In this document: piece after piece, positions 1 through 11,757 of the stretch | How positions within the stretch are numbered: the first letter of the stretch is position 1 | Layout: every line of letters begins with the position of its first letter | DNA from: Batkoa obscura | Taxonomy: Eukaryota; Entomophthoromycota; Entomophthoromycetes; Entomophthorales; Batkoaceae | DNA: 33,820 bases | Assembly: GCA_030770535.1 (NCBI GenBank) | Contig: JASVEC010000190.1 | Span: 1 to 33,820, forward strand | Reading direction: 5' to 3' | Translations under genes and position numbers: made by a program | The notes under the pieces: generated by a model | What the model saw: the letters and a program-made list of their open reading frames with translations, nothing else | Database searches by the model: none | What the model was told of the DNA's origin: nothing

Positions 1-454
1 AACTATTATAACTCTCTTGCAACTTAACGGTATTTTTTAATATCAAACTATTTGTATAAACAATTTTTTTCTTTAAACAAATGTGATAAGATAAAAATAC
101 TATATTTTAAAATGTGCTAAAAAATAACTTCAACTAATATTTTAATCTTAATCAAAAAGAAATTTAAAAAAGATAATTAATAAAGAATTAAGTTAAATCC
201 AAATTCTTTTTAATAAAAATAAAATGTTAAAAGGTTTTATCTAACAGAAATAACTAGTTCTATAAAATTTAAAAACTCTATCAAAATATATCTTTTAAAA
301 ATTTCGATCCAATATCAAAAAAATAATCCTCCTTTTAGACATCAAAAAAATCACTTCAATTTCTTTATGCTTTCAACGCTAACCCAATTAACCCACAAGC
401 AATTACCATCACTTGTGTTTTCGACAAAAATTTAGTACTAGTAACATTCTTAAA
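1..454. other. AT-rich 5' flank, no gene seen
   Basis: No convincing coding frame or RNA gene was seen before the tRNase Z-like start at 455. The stretch is A/T-rich with homopolymer runs and stops in all frames. Confidence 0.5.
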
Positions 455-1960
455 ATGAAAGCCAATTTAAAAGTCATTGGTAGTGGGTCGGGCCTTGATA
501 GCTCCTCTTCTTTAATGTGTTTCTTCGACAACAAAAGATATCTATTTAACTGTGGTGTAGAAGTAGTCAAAAGGTTAAACAACGAACTTGGGTTAAATAG
601 TTCGTTATGAACATGTATTTATTAGTAGGGTGGAATGGGGTGTATGGGCGGATTACCTGGATTCATTCTAACTGGTGCTGACGGTGGTAAAAGAGAATTA
701 AATATTCATGGACCAAAGAATTTGACGCATTCAATTGCTAGTTTAGACATTTTATTGGAAGGTAAGAAAGCGTAAATTGGGCTAATATTACATCCGAATT
801 AACAAATATTATTTTTCTTAATTTTAGACCAAATATTCAATTAAACATCCATGAATTGATAATAATACAAAAGTGTTTCAAGATGAAAATTTAAAAAATT
901 GAACAAGCTATTATATTACCTGAAGGTTGAAAAGGAAATTGATTTAAAGGACGATAAATTAAAACAAAAATAGACTTAGTGGATCAATTTTTTTAAATTA
1001 AAACAAGATAACAATAGTGAAAATATTAATAAAAGAATCAAATAGATTAATTCTCAATCCCCTTTAATTAATGGTGTATAACTAATCCTATTAAGCATAA
1101 TAGTTCAATTTCATATATTGCTACTTGTAATGAAGTACCAGGTAATTATTGGATTGTTTTATACAATCAAGCAAGAATAAATAATAATATTAATTTACAG
1201 GTAAATTTGATCCCCAAGCAGCGATTAAATTAGGATTAAAACCAGGACCCATATATAAAGAATTAAAAGCAGGTATTAAAGTACAAAATGATAAAGGAGA
1301 ATGGATATTACCTGAACAATTGTGTTGGTCCAAGTAAAAAAATGGGAGTGTATTTATAGTTATTGACTGTAAGGATCTAAGTTATGTTAATAATTTAAAA
1401 AATCACGAAAAGTTTAAAAAGTACATCAATAAATAAAGAGGATAAAGTTGATGTTATTTATCATAACTTAGGTAAGTTTTTGAGATGATATTCTATTTAT
1501 GTTATTTATTTTATATAGTTATTTTATTATTTAGGTATCGGAGTAATTTCAGATGAAAGATATCAATCATTTATGTCCTCCTTTGGTCCCCAATGTCATC
1601 ATATCGATTAGTAGTAAAGAAGTCTGCCCACCGTTAATTAACTTAATTATTCTGCACAAAACCAATTAGCTTTAAATCAACTAGATAAAGGCATTTATAA
1701 TTTACCATATCATCAACAACAAATTATAGTCAACAATATAATATATAAATAATCAACAATTAGCTTATCCTGGCTTAGAATATCAATTGGAACCTGTAAG
1801 AAAAGCAACTAAAACAGATGATAAAGTTTATTTGGACTTAACAAATGAAAAAAATCAATCCAATCAGTGTTAAGTATAAATTGAAGGATATCAAGAATTT
1901 ATTAAAAAAATTTAACAATGATATAAAAGAAAAAGAAGATAATCAATTTATTGTAATTAT
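455..1960 (+). pseudogene. Decayed amino-terminal half of a long-form tRNase Z
   Basis: Pieces of the non-catalytic N-terminal domain of long tRNase Z (ELAC2/Trz1 type) appear in order but in changing frames. Residues from the ATG at 455 resemble the family start (LKVIGSGSG, then YLFNCG at about 539-555). The family stretch with GGLPGFILTGADGG and NIHGPKNL follows at about 645-720. A piece reading GKFDPQAAIKLGLKPGP lies at about 1201-1250, and one reading ERYQSFMSSFGPQCHHI at about 1556-1607. Probable introns remain, for example from about 762 to 828, 1142 to 1200 and 1471 to 1534. Frame changes occur near 595-605, 640-645, 835-845, 1318-1325 and 1345-1350, and several stops follow, so no continuous protein can be read. 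The piece order and spacing leave little doubt about ancestry. Real decay seems likelier than sequencing error because neighbouring genes read cleanly, but uncorrected indels cannot be excluded from sequence alone. Confidence 0.65.
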
Positions 1961-2011
1961 TTATAATATCATTTATAATATTATTATAACTATATTTTGA
2001 TTTATTTATAG

Positions 2012-3130
2012 AGCAATGGTCCATTTATATCTACATTAGGTACAGGGTCAGCTGTACCATCATTAACTAGAAATGGTAATACAATATATAATATAATAGC
2101 AAATTCAATTAAAATAAACTAAACATATTTCTAATAAATAGTTAGTTCCAATTTAATAACCTTAAAGAATAAAAAAATGATGTTATTAGATTGTGGAGAA
2201 GGAACATTAGGACAAATTTATCGACATTTAGGAGAAAATCAAGGACATTCAAAAATAAGACAAAACTATAAAGATTTCTTAATAAATTTAAGATGTATAT
2301 ATATATCTCATCCACATGCTGATCATCATTTAGGTGTTATATCTGTAATGAAATCCATTCATGAGTATTATAAAGAAAACAATTTAAATAATGAGTTGTT
2401 TTACATAGCTCCATATAGTTTGTATTTAAGTTTAAAAGAACATTCAATGACTGAAGAATTTGGATTTTATAGATGGAAATTCATTAATACTTATAATTTA
2501 ATTTTGGAGAATAATAATATTAAACCAGAATATCAACAACAAATTGATAATTTATTAGTTGAAATGGAATTTAAAGAAATTACTACTTGTATTGTTCCCC
2601 ATTGTCAACATTCTTTTGGTATTAGTTTTATTACTAAAGATAACTTTAAATTGGTTTATTCAGGCGATACTAGACCAAGTGATAATTTAGTTCAAATTGG
2701 TAAAGAAGCAGATGTTTTAATTCATGAGGCTACTATGGATGATGAATTAGCTAAAGAAGCTAAAGCTAAAAGACATTCTACTATTTCAGAAGCTATTGAA
2801 CAGGGTAAAAAAATGCAAGTTAAAAATATTGTATTAACTCATTTTTCTCAGAGGTAAGCTATTATAACAATAATACTATTAATAATAATTATAATAATTT
2901 TACAACAATATGATTTATTAATTTTACATTTGTTTTCTTTTAGATATTCCAGTTTTACTAAAATGGATCGTTTTAAAGATTTAAATGTGTTGATTGGTTC
3001 AGATTTAATGTGTTTAGATTTTAATGAGAATTCCAAAGATTCTTTAAAATTTCAAAAGTTTATTAAAGCTTTTTTAATTTTAGATAATTGTTATCAGAAA
3101 ATTGGTTATTTAAATCAAGAATTTCAATAA
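2012..3130 (+). CDS. tRNase Z (ribonuclease Z), catalytic metallo-beta-lactamase half
   Basis: tRNase Z removes the 3' trailer from precursor tRNAs in nucleus and mitochondria. Three exons read cleanly: 2012-2075, 2142-2853 and 2944-3130. The first gives the family loop STLGTGSAVP and splices in phase (RN|VSSN). The second has LLDCGEGTLGQ, the zinc motif HPHADHH (H-x-H-x-D-H) at about 2311-2331, a later conserved His in the PHCQHSFG segment, SGDTRPSD, IHEATMDD and HSTISEA. It ends in THFSQR, which continues as YSSF in exon 3. These are the metal ligands and conserved blocks of the nuclease. The unspliced ATG at 2177 would start just before LLDCGEG and omit the first loop. Since the upstream domain is broken, this half may be the 3' remainder of a dying gene or a short-form enzyme with a new start. 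It converges on MAK16, with 170 bp between the stops. Confidence 0.75.
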
Positions 3131-3147
3131 TATAAAATAAAGTCTAT

Positions 3148-3184
3148 AGAAAATAAGAAATAAGAAATAAGAAATAAGAAATAT
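3148..3184. repeat. Short tandem repeat, 7-bp unit
   Basis: About four to five copies of a 7-bp unit (AAATAAG and rotations) lie between the converging tRNase Z and MAK16 stop codons. This looks like a simple microsatellite. Confidence 0.7.
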
Positions 3185-3300
3185 AGAAAAAAGTAAATAA
3201 AATTATATAATTATTCATTTCTTTTAGCTTTCTTTTTTTATTTTAATAATAATAATTCTATCTTCCAACTTTCAATTAAAAAATAATTTTCTTTATCTTT

Positions 3301-4661
3301 TTAATTTCTATAAACTTCTTCATTTTCATATTCAATTTCCACATAAGCTCCTCTCTTCTTTTTCTTTTTATTACTCTTTTTAGTATCTAAATTCTTACGC
3401 TTATCTCCCATTTTAGATTTATCAATTTTATCATCATCTTCACTATCATCATCTTCATTATCATCACTATTATCTAATTCTATATCACCTTCAGATTCTT
3501 CTTCAGATTCTTCGATATCTGAATCATCACTGGCATTACCCTAATTTATTATAATTTAAATTTAATGACACTTTATTATAACTATTATATAATAATTACC
3601 ATATGTCCATTTTCAAATAAATCTTCAAACTCTTCTTCAGACTCCGAAATTCCCTCAACAAATTCAGACTAAATAAAAAAACAATCAATTAATCCTCTCC
3701 CTTTAAATTTCTTTAGAATCGAGCTCCTTACCTCCATTTCTAATTCTTCCTCTTCCTCATCTTCCTCACTTAATTCATCTTCTATATCCATTTGTTCCCC
3801 TTCTAATATTTTTTTCCAAACTGCTTCATTAATATTTAATGGTTCTTCACCATATGCTTTATTCTTTAATCGATTTAATAATTCTTTTTCAATATTATTT
3901 TCCAATTTAGCTGCTGCTTCTGCTTTAGTTTCTCTCTTTTTTTCTCGCCTTTCCACTTTTTTATTAATAACAACCAATTTAGGTCTAAATAAAACAAATA
4001 AAGAGTTAATAATGGTTACAGTAAAAGAAAAGTGGTACAAGGAGAAGGTGAATAAAACTTACTGATTTTTTAACTTTAATTTTCGCATTTTAATTAAATA
4101 TTGTTTGATTTTAGTTAATCTTAATTTACATTTATTAATTTGTTTTTCTGGCCAATAGAGCAATTGTTGATCAATCTATTAAATAAAAATCATTAATTAA
4201 TATAATCCATTTCAATTTATACAATTGAAATTCTTGATGCATACTTACCTGTTCGATAGCTTTAATTAAATTTTTATCTAACTTGATCTTTTCCCATAAT
4301 TTGGCTGGTAAATGTGCTCTTTCTGCTGTTTTTATAAATAAGTAAACAGTACCTATTTAATATTATTTTTAATATTAATTAATAAATTAAATATAATGTA
4401 GAATAATAATAAAGCTTTTTTTTTACCTTCTTGCTCACGTACAGTAGCATATCTTGAATTGGCTAATGGACATGATTCTCGGTCACATAACCCAGTTACA
4501 TTATATTCATTTCGACAAAACTTTTGAGTATCCGTACTATCAATGGAAATTTGATTAGCTTATTAGTTGAATGCTTTTATGAATGTTTGATATTCTTACC
4601 TGACTTTATAAGAACAAAATCGAGTATTTACTATGTTCCATATAATTTCCTCGTTATTCAT
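3301..4661 (-). CDS. MAK16: MAK16, 60S ribosomal subunit biogenesis protein
   Basis: MAK16 is a nucleolar factor needed to assemble 60S ribosomal subunits. Seven exons in transcript order are 4661-4600, 4536-4427, 4352-4249, 4175-4063, 3984-3732, 3668-3600 and 3540-3301, giving 316 aa. All junctions are GT-AG and keep frame. The N-terminus reads MNNEEIIWN and then FCSYKV spliced to [18 protein letters not shown], the invariant MAK16 opening. It continues with [14 protein letters not shown] (conserved cysteines), [44 protein letters not shown] and [14 protein letters not shown]. The second half is a long acidic Glu/Asp/Ser tract followed by a Lys-rich run ([12 protein letters not shown]). It ends in VEIEYENEE, the family's typical C-terminal signature. 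Length matches the usual 300 or so residues. It shares a 254-bp divergent promoter region with the Rae1-like gene. Identification is very secure; exact exon edges are hand-derived. Confidence 0.95.
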
Positions 4662-4915
4662 ATTCAATTGAATTCCTTTTTCTTGGTTGGAAATAAAAAA
4701 AATAAATTTTAATATTTACCAGAACTTAATATTTTAGCCCCAAAATTGAAATTTCAATTCTTAAAATTTGAAGCTCGATCATTGATTGGTTGGACCTAAG
4801 ATTCTTTAAAGATTGCGATTTTGTTGCTGTGATTAATTTTAAAATATAAAATAAAAAAGAATTAATATTAAGCTTATTTTATTAAAATTGGATTTCCAAT
4901 TTCCAATTATTAAAA
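4662..4915. promoter_or_regulatory. Divergent intergenic promoter region (MAK16 / Rae1-like)
   Basis: Only 254 bp separate the MAK16 start codon (minus) from the Rae1-like start codon (plus), so both promoters must lie here or overlap the neighbouring gene. I see no clear TATA box or repeated motif. The assignment is positional. Confidence 0.45.
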
Positions 4916-6397
4916 ATGAGTTTGAGTAAAAAAAATAATACACCCACAAAAAAAGATATATCAACAGATCTTAAAGTAAGTTTCATTAGAGTAGAACTAG
5001 AATACAAATCTAAATTACAATATTTAAAATTCAAAATTTTATTTAAAAGGTTCAATTCCCACCAAATGATACTGTAGCTACTTTAAATTGGTCACCGGTA
5101 GCTGATTATTTTGTTGTTGCTTGTTGGGATGGAGAGGTAATAACAATAAGTAAACAAATAAAAAACTAACCAATCTTATTAAAGGTTCGTGTTTACCAAG
5201 TACATCCCAATCTCAGTACATCCGGAGTAGCTAGTTATAAACATGAAGGACCGGTATTAGTAGCAAAATTTAGTCCAGTAAGTAATTTCAGTTGATATTA
5301 GTATTTTTTATAGATTTAATAAGCATATTAATTCGTATATAGGATGGTAATAAAATAGTATCTGGTGGTGGAGATAAAAAGATTATTGTATATGATTTAG
5401 TTACTAAAAAACAAAGCATTATTGGGCAACATAATGATAGTATTAGTGGTATTGATTTTTATTCACCTACAAATTTTGTGACTTCCTCTTGGGATAAAAC
5501 ATTAAAGGTAAAGAATATTTTAACTTAAAACGATAATAATAATAGTTCTTTGTTTAATTAAATTTATTTAACTAATTAATATTTTATTCCAAACAGTATT
5601 GGGATTTAACTAAATTTCAAATGATTGGACAAAACGAGTTACCTGATAAAATTTATAAATTATCGATTGCTTTTCCATTGATGGTAGCAGCAGTAGGTAG
5701 TGAAAATTTTGCTATCTATGATTTAAATAATCCAGGTACTTTAATGAAGGTAATAACATAATAAGTAAATAAATAATAAACAAATAATAATATATAATTA
5801 TTTGATTTATAATTTAAATTAAAACTAAATCCGTAGGTTATGACACCCAACAAAATGGTAGGAATTCCCAAAACATTACAAGCGTTTTCTGGAGCAACAC
5901 CAGGTTTTATGTATGGAATAAGTAAAGGTAAAGGAGCAGTAGTTCATATTGATGAAAAATATTCGGATGGAAAAGATAAAAAAGATGTAACATTTCGATG
6001 TAATCGAGATGAAAAATATTGTTATACAATTCATCAAGTACTAAGTCATCCTAATAAATTGGATGCTATGTATGCTTTGGGCTCTGATGGAGGTATTTCT
6101 ACTTTTGATTTAACCAAAAAAGTTCGGATTTGTTCCATGTTTCATAAGGGGAAAAGTATCACTGCAGGTGGATTTGATAGAAATGGATTTCTATTGGCAT
6201 ATGCTACTGGTTATGATTGGAGTAGAGTAAGTTTTGTAATTATTTAAATTAAGCAATCTTTGGTTTATATTATTTATATTAATCTATATTTTATCTGTAT
6301 TTTATTTCTATTTTAGGGTTATAAATATCATAAACATGATGATAATTTTCAAATCTTTTTACACCAAGTTCAACCTGAAGAACTTAATAAACAATAA
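4916..6397 (+). CDS. Rae1/Gle2-type WD40 mRNA export protein, copy 1
   Basis: Rae1/Gle2 is a WD40 beta-propeller at the nuclear pore, binding Nup98-type nucleoporins and acting in mRNA export. Seven exons are 4916-4975, 5050-5136, 5185-5277, 5343-5507, 5597-5749, 5837-6226 and 6317-6397, giving 342 aa. Every junction is GT-AG and in phase. Recognisable Rae1 features are the short Ser/Thr/Lys-rich start, VACWDGEVRVYQV, KFSPDGNKIVSGGGDKKI, VTSSWDKTLKYWDL and AAVGSENFAIYDL. FRCNRDEKYCY follows, corresponding to FRCHR in known Rae1 proteins, and near the end ATGYDWSRGYKYHKHDD, the hallmark Rae1 C-terminus. A paralog with the same exon plan lies at 21990-23441. This copy looks the more conventional of the two because it keeps the FRC-x-R block. 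Length is normal for the family (about 340-370 aa). Confidence 0.92.
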
Positions 6398-6788
6398 TAA
6401 GTAAGATTATAAATAATAATTATTATTAAGGAAAACATGGGGTTAAATAAATTATTGTGATAATAAAAAGTTGAATAAAAATATATTTTATTAGGTTTTA
6501 TTTGTGAATAGATTGAAATTAAAATAACCTAATCAATATCGCAATAAAAAGATCAATTATTTTTAAATTTATAGTTTACTTTTTTAAGAGTTAAAAAGTA
6601 TAATTTTACAATTTATTAAATATCAACTTTAAAACTAAAAATGATAATAAAATAGTAAAAGTAATACAATATGTTTTATTAGCATTAATTAAGTTTTTTT
6701 TTAAAAGAATACAGTTCATTCTTTATTGAAAATTTTCAATATTGAGGGGAAAAGAAATTAGTAAAAGTTAACAGGAAAGAGAGATGAA
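6398..6788. other. Intergenic, no feature recognised
   Basis: A/T-rich sequence downstream of the Rae1-like gene. No coding frame, RNA gene or repeat could be supported. Confidence 0.4.
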
Positions 6789-6944
6789 TTATTTGATTAG
6801 GACTTGAGGATTACGTCCTAATCTTTTGCTTCCTAAATGTATGCTATATTCACACTTTACTTTGCATTTTATATAGAGAGATGAAGCTAATAGATTAGCA
6901 TCAACTTCTTTGGAGCTGTTCTCAAAATGGAAATTAACAGTTAT
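6789..6944 (-). pseudogene. Unidentified 51-residue exon-like ORF, possible gene fragment
   Basis: On the minus strand an acceptor-like TTGTAG at about 6950-6945 precedes an open frame of 51 codons ending in TAA at 6789. It reads ITVNFHFENSS, then KEVDANLLASSLY, then HLGSKRLGRNP. The opening faintly recalls the start of arrestin C-domains (INVNVHVTNNS-like), but this is only an impression. No convincing upstream exon was found up to about 7100, so it may be the last exon of a decayed gene or chance. Confidence 0.2.
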
Positions 6945-7619
6945 CTACAAGCTCAACCTAATAAGCTATTAATAGGTTTTAATCTTAAATAATTAATAGA
7001 AATACAAAGTGGTTATAAATTTAAAATGTTATTTACAATATTACTATACTGAATGCTCCATTAGTAGTTAAATGGATTACGGATGAAGAGAAGATCATTG
7101 AGCAATTGAAATATATTTTCATATTTAAATTAAAATTTTATAACACTAACTTGAATACATTTAGTTTCTAATAAAAGTCGTAAAGCCAATTTTGATTTTA
7201 TTAGCATTTTATTGAGCTAATTTTTTACTTCTATTAAATCAATTATAATATTAGTGTAATATTAACAAAAATAAAAATAAGGATAAAAATAAAAACTAGA
7301 GTAATAAAAGAAGATTTATCAATGGCTAATGTAAAAAGTTAGTGACTGTAAGTGCTAGTTTGCTTACAAAATAGTTATATTAACATTGAGACTTCCTTTA
7401 ATTTGTATATTGTACAAGATTTATTGAAGATGCGATGAGAGTAACAAGTGAAAAAAAATGTAGTATGCTTATAAACAACAACGAAATCTGGCTCAGCTGT
7501 AAGCATAACCAGTACAATATCGGGACTTGATTTAGTTTCTTATAAATAATGGCAGCTATGATGAATTCAATAAGTGTACTAGTAATGAAAGAGCAGTAAG
7601 ATAACAATCAATATCTATA

Positions 7620-8700
7620 TTTATATCTTTTAAATCAAAAGCTTTAATTTTGGTTACTTTAATATTAGAGAAGAAAGATAAAAAATAAAGAAACTTTTAA
7701 ATGTAATATCACTAGTTCGATTGGTTAGGATTTGACTTATAAATCTACATTTGTATAAGTTGCACCCAACATTGATGTTGATTTTATTAAAATTAAACTC
7801 TTTCTTTTTAATTTCAAGAATATCATATAGGGATGTCTGAACCGGTTTCATTTTATTTAATTAAATACTTCAAAAAATTTTGCTCGAAATTCTGTAAAAA
7901 TAAATCCTTGACACAGTTTTAAATTAGCAGAAATTCCACTAAATTTAATGGAAATTCTTAGATTAGCAAGGCTTTTACTAATATAGCCTATATATTAATA
8001 TTAATCAAAGTTGCAATATGTAAATAAATATATGGGGATGTATTTTTGTATTTAACAATTTTACTACAATCTTTTCACTCAAATAGCGCTTAAAAAATGG
8101 AAGAATAATGAAACTAAAAAAAACAGCCCCATATGTCTCTACAAAACTTTACTGCAAATATTCGCTATTGATTGCTTTACAGCCAACATTACAGATTTGT
8201 TATTAGATGAGCGAAGTATTTTAATGTTATAGCCATATTATCAATTTATCATCAAGTTAATAAACAACTGTATAGGAGGGAGTGGTTGACCTCAAAATCA
8301 TAATTAATTATTCTTGTATAATACAACTAATATAATAATAGTTTTTGTTTATTATTACAACTACCTGATCTTTAATTATTTATTAACTTACCTATTACAT
8401 ACTATTCTTAATAATCCAAGTCTATCTTAGTCACATAAACTAAGACCTTTCGACTTATAGTGTAGTCAACCAGGCAATAGCTGTTTTTGACTCCAAACAC
8501 TGAGTACCAGATTTCACAACTTTCAATTATACGCTTCTTGTTGTTCTCTCTCTTCAAAAGATGACCAGAAGAATCAAATAGCTTTATATTTTAAAGTTTT
8601 TTGAGACTCTCAAAATGATTGATATTAAAACCAGTATTAAATATACTATCGATTATTAGTTCTACATTAAAACTAAAATTAGATTCAGTTGGGGTAAAAA
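7620..8700 (-). pseudogene. F-box/LRR-like gene relic R1
   Basis: Two pieces related to the F-box/LRR-like copies elsewhere in the window lie in family order on the minus strand. At about 8700-8400 an almost open frame with one stop contains IFTPTESNFSFNVELII and NTGFNINHFESLKKL. It matches the relic at about 31.1 kb (ILIPTELSPDLNFVSNLDLII, DFDIKYFGDLKK). At about 7851-7650 a frame contains NLYKCRFISQILTNRTS and FKSFFIFYLSS. It matches DLSKCKFINQITTGF and FNEFFLFPPLFP at 31.5 kb. A complete MITE (8033-8131) sits between the two pieces. Stops and frame changes prevent a continuous protein, and no F-box start was found. The family function is unknown; related F-box proteins usually recruit substrates to SCF ubiquitin ligases. 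Confidence 0.5.
8033..8131 (+). mobile_element. MITE copy 1 (about 99 bp, TA target site)
   Basis: The copy begins TGGGGATGT and ends ACAGCCCCA, flanked by TA on both sides. Its interior shares AATTTTACTA and CTCAAATAGCGCTTAAAAAA with the other copies. Non-coding, and it probably moved with a Tc1/mariner-type transposase in trans (inferred from the TA duplication). Confidence 0.8.
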
Positions 8701-8748
8701 TATTTAGTAAAATTATTGATATTTCCCCTTCAAAGTACAACTTGCAAA

Positions 8749-8830
8749 TGTTCTTTTAAGAATTTTACCAATACCCCTTCTACTCAAATAGCGCTTAAAA
8801 GATGAAGGACTTTCTTTTTTTGAAATAATC
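8749..8830 (+). mobile_element. Truncated or decayed MITE of the same family
   Basis: The interior matches the family (AAGAATTTTACCAAT, then CTCAAATAGCGCTTAAAAGATG), but the terminal repeats are lost or unrecognisable. Confidence 0.55.
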
Positions 8831-9560
8831 AATTATAATAGTCAACACTATTTAAATGATGTGTACAAGCATCGCTATATCCAAAACTAAACTTAGTTGC
8901 TTTATATTCATTATTTTACAAAGTATATGCAAAAATGAGTAATTAGTTACTTTTAATAGTGGCATGATATAATTTAATGTTTATTTATTTCCTGAATAAA
9001 AAATTGCTATAGAATTCCTTACAACTGATAATTTTGACTTTTTATAATAGCATAAGCTTATGATGTATAAGGATAGCTTTTTAGTAACTTTTGCACAAAA
9101 AGGAGTTTGAATTTAAAATAAACACAAATTGCCTTTGATAATATTATAATTATCTTATTAAAAGTGTTGAAAATAGCCACCTATCGATAAGGCCAAAAAT
9201 GATATGATATCATATAATATAAAAAATGAATATTAAGTATAGTTTTAGATATTAACACTTATACCTCTTCTCTACGAATAAAAAATATAAAGTGAAATGT
9301 AGTCGACTTAGGTTAAATTAACCTATATATCTCTAGTGTCATAAATCAAGTTTGATTAATAAATGTTGTTATTGAGCTTATTGAAATAGTTATTCTTGAT
9401 TGTAAAACGTAAAGGAATGAAATAATTCATATATGTTTTTTAGAAATAAAATTGATACAGTAAAATATCAATTGTCTTGGAAAAATTTATAAATAAATTC
9501 TTTATTTAATAGATTTATAAATAAATATGGTGGATTATAGTACAATCTATTATTGTTAAG
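8831..9560. other. Intergenic, no feature recognised
   Basis: A/T-rich sequence downstream of the cytochrome P450 stop. A minus-strand frame near 8.9 kb is briefly open but matches nothing I can name. Confidence 0.35.
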
Positions 9561-11183
9561 TTAAAATTTAAGCTCATTTCTAGGCTTAATTCCAAGTATC
9601 ATTCCCTGCTCCTTAAGCTTAAGTACCAAAAAAAGATAAGGAGTAGTGGTAGCACCTTTATGATAATATTGAATATCAAAATAATATAAAAAGGAAGACA
9701 AAAAGTGGAACATAGCTAACCAAGCAAACTCTCTACCAGCACAGGACCCAGGACCAATTAAAAAGGGTAAGTAATTTGATTTAACACTTGAGTCTAAAAA
9801 TCTTTCAGGTATAAATTGATCACTATTTTCCCAAATTTCATTACTACGGTGGTAAGCATACGTTCCAATACCAACTTCAATGCCTTCTGGTAGATAGTAT
9901 CCTTCTAACTCCACTCCTCCTTTGGGTGTTATTCTAGGTAGAAAACCAGCTGCAATAGGATATAATCGCATAGATTCACTGATACAGGCTTCTAAATAAG
10001 GACAATTCTTTTTTATGAGCTCGTAAGTGATTTCTTCAGCTGAATAATCTTTATATAACTGATCAATTTCTTGTTGAAGCTTATCAAGTTTGTCTGGATG
10101 TTCAAGCAATAATTTTAAAATCCAAATTATGGTATTGGCAGTAGTATCAGTACCTCCAATAAAACCAATAGTAACTTCAGCAGCTAATTCGTCCAAAGTC
10201 ATTGGGTTCTTGCTATTAATGATAAATGACTGTAAAATATCATTGAATTCGAGAGAATCATCTTTAGCTAATTGTTTTTGTCTATTTTGTACTTTTGATT
10301 TACAAAATTCAATAAATTGTTGATAGTTTTGTTTACCAAAATAGTTACCACCGATTGTTTTTAATATTGGAAATTCATAGTGCATAACCCCATAAGTCTG
10401 TGCCCCTTTGAACCATTTTAAAATAGGTACTGCACTTTCGTCTTGATTTATTAAATCTAAGTTTTCACTTAATATCAATTGACCGTTGATTGTAAATAAA
10501 ACCTGGTGAATTAGTTCATTGATATCACAATATCCTTTGGTTTCATATAATTCCTTTAATTTCTTTAATAGAGGTAAGAAATTATTTTGAACTATGGCAG
10601 GTTCCAATTTCTTCAAATTAGAACTGTTGAGTATTTGACCTACAACCTTTTTCTATCAAATTTATTAATATTATTACTTTATTAAAATTTATAAAAAAAA
10701 CTTACTTTTTCGGAAGCAGCTCCTTTTTCGCTAAGGAATTTCATTAGTAAAATAGAAATAGTTAAAACGAATATGCTTACATAGCAGAAAATATATTTGG
10801 TGCGCCAAAATCAAATGAAGGGTAAATACCGTTCTTTTGATATTTATAAGTGCCATAAATGGTATCTGACGAATTTTTGGTATTAGTCATAACTCGGTCC
10901 GGTGCAAAATGTACAACTGGACCATATTGGTCCTGGAGCTCCTTTAAAAATGTATGGTAACTACCATGAGCGACGTAATATTTGGCGTATAGGCCTGTCA
11001 TTTTACCCAGAATAGGACCAGGCACATAACGTAACCTACTGATATATTTTACATAGATATACTAATAATTCATGTTAACTTATTGATAAATATGGGAATT
11101 ATTTATCTTACTCGCAATAGGATATACCCTATTAATGATAATGATAAGGCTAAGTTTATATTAAATAATATATTTAAAGACAT
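9561..11183 (-). CDS. Cytochrome P450 monooxygenase, membrane-anchored
   Basis: A haem-thiolate monooxygenase, probably anchored in the endoplasmic reticulum; the substrate is unknown. Four exons in transcript order are 11183-11112, 11061-10781, 10730-10706 and 10652-9561, giving 489 aa, a normal full length. The start exon encodes MSLNILFNINLAL followed by a hydrophobic signal anchor. Exon 2 carries the proline-rich hinge RLRYVPGPILGK. Exon 3 is a 25-nt micro-exon giving the EKGAASEK segment. The last exon has the I-helix oxygen-binding motif GGTDTT (about 292-297), the K-helix ESMR (352-355), IPERF and the haem loop FLIGPGSCAG with the ligand Cys at about 430. That loop departs from the usual F-x-x-G-x-R-x-C-x-G in having Gly where Arg is common. 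Its CYP family cannot be set from memory. The gene stands alone, with no biosynthetic cluster visible. Confidence 0.92.
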
Positions 11184-11757
11184 TTCCTAAAGTTTTTTTA
11201 AAATTGTAATTCAAAAACTAGTATTCATTTCATATTTATACTTTTTCTACTACTTATTAATATCATTATCTATATTATATTATCCTCTGTATTATTTTTG
11301 ATTAGTAATACTATTTACTATCTGAAGATTAATTATACAAAAAATGAAGTTCTTTTACTAAAAGGAACTTTGCTTTAGCAGTATTTTATTTAAATTTAAA
11401 AGCCTCCAACGTTAAAGGATTTATGCCTTAATAAATGGTCATTTTTACCTTATGAAAATAGATTATAGTGGAGTGCTAAAATTTCAGTTTTTAAAAAAAT
11501 GCAAGCAACCAAAAAAACTAAACAGCAGTAAACGGCAGTAAACTGTGGAAATACAATAATAAAAATGGACATAAAATATTATCATTTTTAGTTTGACACT
11601 TGAGTTGATTTCTAACCTCGAAGGAAATAAACTGTCATGTATTTGCGATCAAACTATACTATAAACTGCTCCTATAATCTAGTTTACTCCCGGCTTATTA
11701 TGATACTTTTAGTCCGAAACCTATGAAAAAAATATGATTAATTACTATCTTATATTT
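11184..11757. other. Upstream region of the P450 gene, otherwise empty
   Basis: This should hold the P450 promoter. No TATA box or other motif can be assigned. A stretch near 11480-11520 weakly resembles the interior of the MITE family but is too diverged to call. Confidence 0.35.

Noticed and set aside
2848-3036. Minus-strand ORF opposite the tRNase Z 3' end
   Set aside because: It overlaps the last intron and exon of tRNase Z on the other strand and is Lys/Ile-rich without similarity to anything.
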